64,000 nt of DNA from CAYQUO01 sp964420835 (lineage in GTDB: Bacteria; Chloroflexota; Anaerolineae; Anaerolineales; Anaerolineaceae), in contig CAYQUO010000012.1 in the NCBI GenBank assembly GCA_964420835.1, positions 1 to 64,000 of the forward strand. The letters run 5' to 3'. Under the pieces are notes generated by a model. The model was not told where the DNA came from, did not search any database, and was given only the letters and a program-made list of their open reading frames with translations. The first letter of the stretch is position 1, and each line of letters starts with the position of its first letter. Shown here piece by piece: positions 18,086 through 24,237 of the stretch. Made by a program: the position numbers and the translations under genes.

Positions 18086-18091
18086 TATAAT
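18086..18091 (+). promoter_or_regulatory. Extended -10 box of the Thr/Pro-rich membrane protein gene
   Basis: TGCTATAAT ends 41 bases before the ATG at 18133. No good -35 box is seen, which is consistent with an extended -10 element. It is divergent from the kinase promoter, only about 50 bases away. Confidence 0.55.
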
Positions 18092-18132
18092 CTGGTACGG
18101 TTTTCTTCCAGTGTTATGCACTTGTATCACTT

Positions 18133-19098
18133 ATGAATTTGGATATTAAAACAGGGTTGCAGACCGCAATATTCCTTGCCCTTTTGGGAGTGGTAATCAG
18201 TTTTTATCTGGGAATCCGGTTTATTCGCACTGGGCGCAAACTGCAATTTTTCCGAAAGCGCCGGGAAAGGATTATCCAGGGGTGGAGGCTGATTTTTATC
18301 TCAGGAGGATTGGTATTATCCGTCATCATTCTTGGAAGATACACTGAACCGATTGTCTACAGGGTTTTCCCTCCGTCGCCAACAATTACTTTGTCTCCAA
18401 CCATCACCATAACGCCAACGATCACAACCACTCCATCTATAACATTGTCTCCAACCATTACTGAAACACCCTCAGTAACATACACACCCACTTTAGCCGC
18501 AGAGGTAATGAACTTATTTACCAGTCTGGTCACTCCAGACCCCAATTCCGTGTTCTCTCAAATGCAATTTGCCAGACAAATAATGGATATTCAACCGGTC
18601 AACCCTTCCACGGAAATGATCAATCCAATTACCAAACTATTTGGCACTTTCTCCTATAATCAGATGCTTGTCGGTTCCCAGTGGACGGCATTATGGATCC
18701 GACTGGAGGATCACAAGATCATGTGTACGGAGACAAAGCCATGGGATGGCAGCACGGGAGGCTATGGATACACTGAATGTGCTCCTCCTCCAGATCAATG
18801 GTTGCCGGGAGAATATGAAGTGCAAATATACGTAGGTGAAACCTGGAAAGTATCCAGCCGTTTCGTGGTTACTGGAAAACCTCCTTTGCCGTCAGCCACA
18901 CCAATTCCCAGCCGAACCCCGACGCTTACCAGAACATCCACGGCAACGTCCACCATTACACCGACGTTCACTGAAACGAAAACGATCACAACCAGCCCGA
19001 CAATTACTGCAACCTTTACGACAACGCCCAAGCATACTGAAACGCGAAGGTCAACATCCATGCCAATAGCGACACGCACACCAAACTCAACCCCCTGA
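18133..19098 (+). CDS. Membrane protein with Thr/Pro repeat stalks
   Basis: I do not recognise a family for the folded part. Two membrane helices lie near residues 10-28 and 51-67 with a basic cytoplasmic loop between them ('FFRKRRERI'). A first Thr/Pro/Ile repeat stalk (about 79-122), a compact domain of about 130 residues containing 'MCTETKPWDG' and 'WLPGEYEVQIYVG', and a second Thr/Pro/Ser stalk (about 255-321) follow. The middle domain resembles an Ig-like beta sandwich of the kind that binds in 'GxYxVxIYxG' proteins, but this is only an impression. The gene diverges from the kinase pair, so it may belong to the same signalling or envelope response. Confidence 0.75.
   Translation: MNLDIKTGLQTAIFLALLGVVISFYLGIRFIRTGRKLQFFRKRRERIIQGWRLIFISGGLVLSVIILGRYTEPIVYRVFPPSPTITLSPTITITPTITTTPSITLSPTITETPSVTYTPTLAAEVMNLFTSLVTPDPNSVFSQMQFARQIMDIQPVNPSTEMINPITKLFGTFSYNQMLVGSQWTALWIRLEDHKIMCTETKPWDGSTGGYGYTECAPPPDQWLPGEYEVQIYVGETWKVSSRFVVTGKPPLPSATPIPSRTPTLTRTSTATSTITPTFTETKTITTSPTITATFTTTPKHTETRRSTSMPIATRTPNSTP
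18370..18498 (+). repeat. Low-complexity Thr/Pro/Ile coding repeat, block 1
   Basis: An imperfect short repeat encodes alternating 'SPTIT' and 'TPTIT' units inside the membrane protein gene at 18133. The DNA copies differ at third positions, so the repeat is kept at the protein level. It probably forms an extended, possibly glycosylated stalk. Confidence 0.7.
18895..19095 (+). repeat. Low-complexity Thr/Pro/Ser coding repeat, block 2
   Basis: A second imperfect repeat encodes 'TPTLT', 'TSTAT', 'SPTIT' type units up to the C-terminus of the same protein. No sortase motif or terminal membrane anchor follows, so this end is free. Confidence 0.65.
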
Positions 19099-19181
19099 TC
19101 AATTATGGCAACTTATTGTAAACCTATTGTTCCTCCCAGGCTGATTAGAACCTGGCCATATTACACTAATTTTCTATAAAG

Positions 19182-19823
19182 ATGAACCATTTCTGGAGAG
19201 TTGATTTTCATTGCCATACACATGCTTCACATGATAGTAGAAGCCGTATTGATATATTGTTCAACCGTGCCAGCAAGCAGGGAATTGACAAGATCGTAAT
19301 TACCGACCACAACCAAATCCACTCAGCCAGGGAAGCGTTTGGGCTCTATCCTGAGTTGTTCATTGTTGGAGAGGAAATACTTACCACGAAAGGGGAGTTG
19401 TTGGGGGTTTTTGTCAAGGAAGAAATTCCTGCTGGATTGGAACCATTTCGTGCGATTAAACTCCTGCGAGAACAAGATGCATTCATATCCGTGCCACACC
19501 CTTTTGATTTGAAACGTCACGGCTGGAAACTTCAGGATCTTTTTGAGATCCTGCCTTTCATAGATGCCATTGAAGTGTATAATTCCCGTTGCCTGAAAGC
19601 GGAAGATAATAAAAAAGCGCAGGCGTTTGCCGCAAAGCACAAACTTCTTGGAACTGCCGGGTCAGACAGCCACCTAATATGGGAACTTGGGAGAGCAGTT
19701 ACCGTGCTGCCCTCTTTTGGCAATGCCCATGAACTACGCATGGCATTACGCACAGCAAGGGTGGAAGGTCGTTTATCGCCTTTCTGGGTTCATATTGGGA
19801 GTACTTTAGCTAGAATAAAGTGA
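19182..19823 (+). CDS. PHP-domain phosphoesterase
   Basis: This 213-residue protein is a stand-alone PHP domain (polymerase and histidinol phosphatase family), a trinuclear-metal hydrolase of phosphoesters. The metal-binding motifs are present: 'DFHCHTHASHDS' at about 8-19, 'ITDHNQIH' near 45-52, an 'SVPHPFD' near 105, and the closing 'AGSDSHL' near 162-168. The substrate is unknown; relatives act on nucleoside 3',5'-bisphosphates or polynucleotide ends. No clear ribosome site is seen. It is followed by the tRNA-Leu gene, which has its own promoter. Confidence 0.88.
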   Translation: MNHFWRVDFHCHTHASHDSRSRIDILFNRASKQGIDKIVITDHNQIHSAREAFGLYPELFIVGEEILTTKGELLGVFVKEEIPAGLEPFRAIKLLREQDAFISVPHPFDLKRHGWKLQDLFEILPFIDAIEVYNSRCLKAEDNKKAQAFAAKHKLLGTAGSDSHLIWELGRAVTVLPSFGNAHELRMALRTARVEGRLSPFWVHIGSTLARIK

Positions 19824-19841
19824 TCCTATAAAAAACGAGCC

Positions 19842-19869
19842 TTGACCCAAATTCTGATTGAGATACAAT
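19842..19869 (+). promoter_or_regulatory. Promoter of tRNA-Leu
   Basis: TTGACC, 16 bases, TACAAT; the -10 box ends 16 bases before the tRNA. This is a near-consensus promoter that fits independent transcription of the tRNA. Confidence 0.7.
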
Positions 19870-19885
19870 TACACCCATCAATCAT

Positions 19886-19969
19886 GGGGCGGTGGCGGAA
19901 CAGGCAGACGCAGCGGACTTAAAATCCGCCGGCCGCAAGGTCTTGTGGGTTCGATTCCCACCCGCCCCA
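19886..19969 (+). tRNA. tRNA-Leu (anticodon TAA)
   Basis: A class II tRNA of 84 nt with a long variable arm. The acceptor GGGGCGG pairs perfectly with CCGCCCC, the discriminator is A, the anticodon stem GCGGA/TCCGC encloses CTTAAAA (anticodon TAA, reading UUA), and the T-arm GTGGG/CCCAC has a TTCGATT loop. CCA is not encoded. Confidence 0.96.
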
Positions 19970-20053
19970 TCTCTTAGGTTACGGGCTTTTTGCGTCATTT
20001 TGTGTTGTTGAATTATTCTTGGCTTATTAGGAGAGGGAAACGTTTTTTTTGTT

Positions 20054-20515
20054 TTACCCTAATATGGAATTAATCAACACGCCAACCGCAATTAATATAT
20101 AAAGTGAAATGAATAATTGGGGGAGAACTTTTTCGAGTTTGGAAAAGCCAAATTTTTCATGCCCCTGCCTTGGCTGATAAAAATGCTCCCATTCCTTAAG
20201 GTAAAACTGATGACACCCTTTCATTTCCAACGATTTTTCAATTTCCATTAATTGGTCGTATCTCCAGGAGATGAGAGCCTTGTACTGCAGGATCAATTTA
20301 TACCAGGTCAGACAAGCCAGGATGCCGACCAAAAAAAGCGGCACGATAATCAAAATAAGTTTCAATCCACTAAGCCCAACATCTTTTAATACAAACGCGA
20401 GGATGGCAAATATTCCGGTATTAACGGTTAAATAGGCTTGCGTTGCAGCCTGCCTTTGTGTCGTTATCTGTTGGGTGTTGTTTACAAAAAAGGAATATTC
20501 CTCAAATTTTCCCAT
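20054..20515 (-). CDS. Small three-helix membrane protein (RipA/SLATT-like) paired with a SLOG sensor
   Basis: The 153-residue protein has a polar N-terminus containing 'ITTQRQAATQAYLTVNTGI', two adjacent membrane helices at about 28-45 and 51-72, a charged cytoplasmic segment of about 55 residues, and a third helix at 131-152. The N-terminal pattern leading into the first helix resembles RipA-family octameric membrane proteins. The two-helix-plus-cytoplasmic-domain form is also that of SLATT effectors, which are typically encoded next to SLOG sensors. The start overlaps the end of the SLOG gene by 14 bases, so the two products are made together. A pore or membrane-disrupting effector is a reasonable but untested guess. 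Assignment to either family needs a profile search. Confidence 0.65.
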   Translation of the reverse strand: MGKFEEYSFFVNNTQQITTQRQAATQAYLTVNTGIFAILAFVLKDVGLSGLKLILIIVPLFLVGILACLTWYKLILQYKALISWRYDQLMEIEKSLEMKGCHQFYLKEWEHFYQPRQGHEKFGFSKLEKVLPQLFISLYILIAVGVLINSILG

Positions 20516-21182
20516 TCTTTTTGCTCCTTGCTTGTATTTTCATGATGGAATCCATTACGTGAATGATCTTTTGTTCATCACCGGAATGAACGGCATAAAT
20601 GCAGTCGGGTTTTTCCGGGAGCGTATCTGCCAATCGCCCGGTTCCCCGTATTGCTAATACAGGCCGTTTTTCAGCCAGGCTGTTTTGAATATCTTGTGCC
20701 GAAATGTCTCCTCCATTCAGTAATACAGTAACAGATGGATGGCCCTGGGCGATTGACGTGGCAATTTTAGACATCCAAACAGATTCATGACCCCATTGGT
20801 TCCCCTTGACCAGGAAAAAATGCGAATGGTTGGATTGAAGGTCAATTTTGCCATTTGACCTTGGGGACTCGGGGATAGTTACCAGGCTGCTCACTGCCAC
20901 TCCAACCAATGGGAATTGAAGGTTTCTTTCCTTTTTGATCTTCCCATTAATTTCCATTACGCCTGCGCTGGTTCCCCCATCCACAACTGCTGCTTTGTGT
21001 TCCTCCACCCATGACAACAACACTTCAAGTGCATCATGGATGGTTTTCCAATATATGGGATTGATATCATTTGCTCCCCCCACGATGACAACAACAGGTA
21101 AAGGAGCGCCCAATCCAATTTTCCTCAAGGCTTTGGGTATATCGCGAAAGCCAAGAAGGTACTCGATTTTAATATCCTTCAT
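20502..21182 (-). CDS. TRPM-type SLOG domain protein (LSDAT, prokaryotic)
   Basis: This 226-residue cytoplasmic protein matches the prokaryotic LSDAT branch of the SLOG superfamily, Rossmann-like domains thought to bind or process nucleotide-derived ligands; the same fold forms the sensor of TRPM channels. Landmarks are 'VVVIVGGAND' at 30-39, 'VVDGGTSAGVM' at 66-76, 'WGHES' at 130-134, 'LLNGGD' at 154-159 and 'IRGTGRLAD' at 178-186. The gene starts immediately after an AT-rich stretch with no ribosome site, possibly as a leaderless message. It precedes and overlaps the membrane-protein gene, the arrangement expected of a sensor-effector module. The ligand is unknown. Confidence 0.82.
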   Translation of the reverse strand: MKDIKIEYLLGFRDIPKALRKIGLGAPLPVVVIVGGANDINPIYWKTIHDALEVLLSWVEEHKAAVVDGGTSAGVMEINGKIKKERNLQFPLVGVAVSSLVTIPESPRSNGKIDLQSNHSHFFLVKGNQWGHESVWMSKIATSIAQGHPSVTVLLNGGDISAQDIQNSLAEKRPVLAIRGTGRLADTLPEKPDCIYAVHSGDEQKIIHVMDSIMKIQARSKKNGKI

Positions 21183-21310
21183 TTTTAATACTTATCTCAG
21201 ACCAATGTTCGAATAAGATGATTACAGGAATCACCATTATTTTAAAGGATATTCAAGCGTTTGAGGGCGATAATAGATGTTTTATCTGGAATACTGATTA
21301 CTTTATGCGC

Positions 21311-21339
21311 TTGTCATAAATGCTCTTTTGATGAATAAT
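21311..21339 (+). promoter_or_regulatory. Promoter of fhs
   Basis: TTGTCA, 17 bases, AATAAT, ending 42 bases before the fhs ATG. The spacing is ideal and the -35 box is close to consensus. No riboswitch fold is seen in the short leader. Confidence 0.65.
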
Positions 21340-21381
21340 TGGCTAGTTGGTGCTTATTCATCCATGAAAGGAGATCTATAA

Positions 21382-23307
21382 ATGTCATCAAAATTAAATA
21401 AGCAGGGGGTAATCTTCAAAGCAAGCCCTCTCCGCCGACGTCAACCTGTACCTTCTGATATTGAGATCGCCCAGGAAGCGACATTAAAGCCGATCACGCA
21501 GATTGCAGATGAACTGGGCATTCTGCCTGATGAACTTGAGCTTTATGGGCCATACAAAGCGAAGGTGAAACTTGAAATCCTGGATCGGTTAAAAGATGTT
21601 CCGGATGGTAAATATGTGGATGTAACGGCGATCACCCCCACTCCGTTGGGCGAAGGTAAAACCACCACAACCGTTGGTCTTAGCCAGGCAATGGGAGCTC
21701 ATTTGGGGCACAAGGTAATTACTGCGATTCGACAACCGAGCCAGGGACCCACTTTTGGTATCAAGGGAGGGGCGGCAGGTGGAGGTTACAGCCAGGTGAT
21801 CCCCATGGAGGATTTTAACCTCCACCTGACAGGGGATATTCATGCTATAACCGCAGCAAACAACCTTCTGGCAGCGGCCATAGATGTTCGTATGCTCCAT
21901 GAGAAGGATGCAACTGATGAACAATTATTTGAACGGTTAATTCCAGCCAATAAACAGGGAGTGCGTAAATTTGGCAGGGGACTCCTTGGAAGACTAAAGA
22001 GACTGGGAATTAACAAAACAAACCCGGAAGATCTTACTGCAGAAGAGAGAAAAAGATTATGCCGCCTGGATATAGATCCAAAAAGCATTACCTGGAAGCG
22101 GGTTATTGATACCAGTGATCGGATGCTGCGCGGCATTACCATCGGGGAGGGGGATCAGGAAAAAGGGAACGAACGAGCGACCGGGTTTGATATTACTGTA
22201 GCAAGTGAAGTGATGGCCATTCTGGCTCTGACCACAGATCTGGCCGACATGCGACGGCGATTTGCGAATATTGTGATTGGTGTTAACAAGAATGGAGAGG
22301 CTGTCACAGCGGATGATCTTGGTGTGGCTGGGGCATTAACAGTATTAATGCGGGACGCCATCAAGCCGAATCTAATGCAAACTCTGGAAGGCACTCCAGT
22401 ATTCGTACATGCAGGTCCTTTTGCCAATATTGCCCATGGAAACAGTTCAATTGTTGCCGACAGGATTGGTTTAAAACTGGGGGAATTCGTGATTACCGAA
22501 TCCGGATTTGGGGCTGACATGGGGATGGAAAAGTTCTTTAACATTAAGTGCCGATACTCAGGCCTGATACCTAATGTGGTTGTAATTGTTGCCACTGTCA
22601 GGGCTTTAAAAATGCATGGTGGCGGACCCAAAGTGGTTGCTGGAAAGCCGTTAAATCAAGTCTATACTGACGAAAACCTAGAACTATTAAGAAATGGACT
22701 ACCCAACCTTCTTCACCACATTGCCGCCGCACGGAAGTTTGGAATACCGGTGGTTGTGGCTGTCAATCAATTTGCCACGGATACACCAGCAGAATTGGAA
22801 CTGGTTAGAAAAGTTGCTGTGGATGAAGGAAAGGCGGAAGAAGCAGTTGTCTGCAACAACTGGGAGCTTGGTGGTGAAGGAGCGATTGACCTGGCAAAAG
22901 CCGTTGTAAAAGCCTCTGACAGACCCTCAAACTTTAAATTCCTATACCCTCTTGACATGTCGATCAAGGATAAGATCGAAACCATTGCCCGGGAAATATA
23001 CGGAGCGGATGGGGTGGAATACTCACCAGAAGCGGAAGAAAGGGTTAAGCAATACACACGTTTGGGATTTGATAAACTCCCGGTGTGCATGGCGAAAACT
23101 CATTTAAGCCTAAGCCATGACGCGACAATGAAAGGGGTGCCGAAAGGTTACAAGATACCCATCCGCGATATTCGTGCATCCGTCGGAGCAGGATTCATCT
23201 ACCCGCTATTGGGGACGATGAGCACCATGCCTGGGCTGCCGACAAGACCTGTATTTTATGATGTCGACCTTGACTTGGAAACCGGCAGGGTAATTGGCTT
23301 GTTTTAA
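21382..23307 (+). CDS. fhs: Formate-tetrahydrofolate ligase (long form)
   Basis: It joins formate to tetrahydrofolate with ATP, giving 10-formyl-THF; it is a key enzyme of the methyl branch of acetogenesis and of purine supply in anaerobes. The 641 residues are longer than the usual bacterial enzyme of about 557 and resemble the synthetase domain of eukaryotic C1-THF synthase. 'PVPSDIEIAQ' near residue 23, the ATP loop 'TPLGEGKTTTTVGL' near 87-100, 'RQPSQGPTFGIKGGAAGGGY' and 'FANIAHGNSS' are conserved. An ideal AAAGGAGA ribosome site precedes the ATG. It is monocistronic, with its own promoter and a strong terminator. Confidence 0.96.
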   Translation: MSSKLNKQGVIFKASPLRRRQPVPSDIEIAQEATLKPITQIADELGILPDELELYGPYKAKVKLEILDRLKDVPDGKYVDVTAITPTPLGEGKTTTTVGLSQAMGAHLGHKVITAIRQPSQGPTFGIKGGAAGGGYSQVIPMEDFNLHLTGDIHAITAANNLLAAAIDVRMLHEKDATDEQLFERLIPANKQGVRKFGRGLLGRLKRLGINKTNPEDLTAEERKRLCRLDIDPKSITWKRVIDTSDRMLRGITIGEGDQEKGNERATGFDITVASEVMAILALTTDLADMRRRFANIVIGVNKNGEAVTADDLGVAGALTVLMRDAIKPNLMQTLEGTPVFVHAGPFANIAHGNSSIVADRIGLKLGEFVITESGFGADMGMEKFFNIKCRYSGLIPNVVVIVATVRALKMHGGGPKVVAGKPLNQVYTDENLELLRNGLPNLLHHIAAARKFGIPVVVAVNQFATDTPAELELVRKVAVDEGKAEEAVVCNNWELGGEGAIDLAKAVVKASDRPSNFKFLYPLDMSIKDKIETIAREIYGADGVEYSPEAEERVKQYTRLGFDKLPVCMAKTHLSLSHDATMKGVPKGYKIPIRDIRASVGAGFIYPLLGTMSTMPGLPTRPVFYDVDLDLETGRVIGLF

Positions 23308-23327
23308 CTTTTAGGCCTGGTCCATCC

Positions 23328-23366
23328 AACATACCCTTCCAGATATATATGGAAGGGTATGTTTTT
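23328..23366 (+). terminator. Intrinsic terminator of fhs
   Basis: A perfect 11-bp stem (CATACCCTTCC 23330-23340 with GGAAGGGTATG 23351-23361), an AT loop and a T5 run. It lies 20 bases after the fhs stop codon. Confidence 0.92.
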
Positions 23367-23410
23367 CCATTACAATTGGCCATGACCCACCAATGAAAAT
23401 AGGATAAGCC

Positions 23411-24205
23411 ATGTTTGAATACTTCTCCAAGTTTTTTCCATTATTCATATATCCAATAGGGTTAGCCTGGCTATTAATTACCATTGGCCTGATACTGAAC
23501 AGAAAAACGCGGCTTTTGCGAATTATTCTGTTGATCGCCTCGTTGGTTTTATGGATCAGCGGGAACCGGTGGATCTCCATGGCGCTGGTAAAATCGCTTG
23601 AGTGGCAATATCTTCCTCCGGTTACAATCCCTGAAGTCGAGGCTATAGTCGTTCTTGGCGGGGGGACGGATATGATGGATTATCCAAGGCCAATGGTAGA
23701 CATTAGTGGCGCAGGTGACCGGGTTCTTTATGCGGCGGAACTGTACAAACAAGGAAAAACAGAATATTTATTATTAAGTGGGGGGAATTCAACCTGGAAA
23801 AAATCCATCACATCCACACCTGCATCTCAAATGAAAGAACTGCTAACGACCCTGGGCGTGCCTTCTGATGCAATCTGGCTTCAAACCCGTTCGGTTAATA
23901 CCTATGAGGATGCATTGTTCAGCACACAGATACTTGGGCAGAAAGGTATAAACAGAATACTGCTTGTGACATCAGCAATCCATATGCCAAGAGCCATGGG
24001 TGTTTTTCTGAAACAGGGAATTTCAGTAATTCCGGCTCCAACTGATTTCAGGGTCACTGAAAAGAATTGGCAGGACCTATGGTCGGCAAATATCTCTACT
24101 CAAACCCTTCGGATTGTACCGAATATCAGTGATGCTTCAGCATTTAGCAATGCAATTAAAGAATATATTGGAATTATTGTTTACCGATTGCGTGGTTGGA
24201 TGTAG
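23411..24205 (+). CDS. YdcF/ElyC family membrane protein (DUF218)
   Basis: This 264-residue protein has two N-terminal membrane helices (about 8-30 and 36-54) and one DUF218 domain with the family signs: 'VVLGGGTD' near 81, 'ADRVLYAAEL'-like 'GDRVLYAAELYKQGK', 'LLLSGGN', 'SVNTYEDALFS' and 'TSAIHMPRA'. Relatives such as ElyC and SanA affect envelope integrity and peptidoglycan precursor supply; the biochemical activity is not known. The start has a TAGGA ribosome site. It runs convergently into the helicase gene, 32 bases away. Confidence 0.87.
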   Translation: MFEYFSKFFPLFIYPIGLAWLLITIGLILNRKTRLLRIILLIASLVLWISGNRWISMALVKSLEWQYLPPVTIPEVEAIVVLGGGTDMMDYPRPMVDISGAGDRVLYAAELYKQGKTEYLLLSGGNSTWKKSITSTPASQMKELLTTLGVPSDAIWLQTRSVNTYEDALFSTQILGQKGINRILLVTSAIHMPRAMGVFLKQGISVIPAPTDFRVTEKNWQDLWSANISTQTLRIVPNISDASAFSNAIKEYIGIIVYRLRGWM

Positions 24206-24237
24206 CAGCAAAATGATGGAAGTAATTGTCAAGTATG

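Noticed and set aside
18370..19095. Thr/Pro repeat DNA as a tandem-repeat or CRISPR-like array
   Set aside because: The repeat is in frame, imperfect and coding, with no spacer structure.
19886..21182. tRNA-Leu as an attachment site for an island carrying the SLOG module
   Set aside because: No direct repeat of the tRNA 3' end was found further along and no integrase gene is present.
21183..21381. Possible riboswitch before fhs
   Set aside because: No conserved core or terminator; a plain promoter explains the region.
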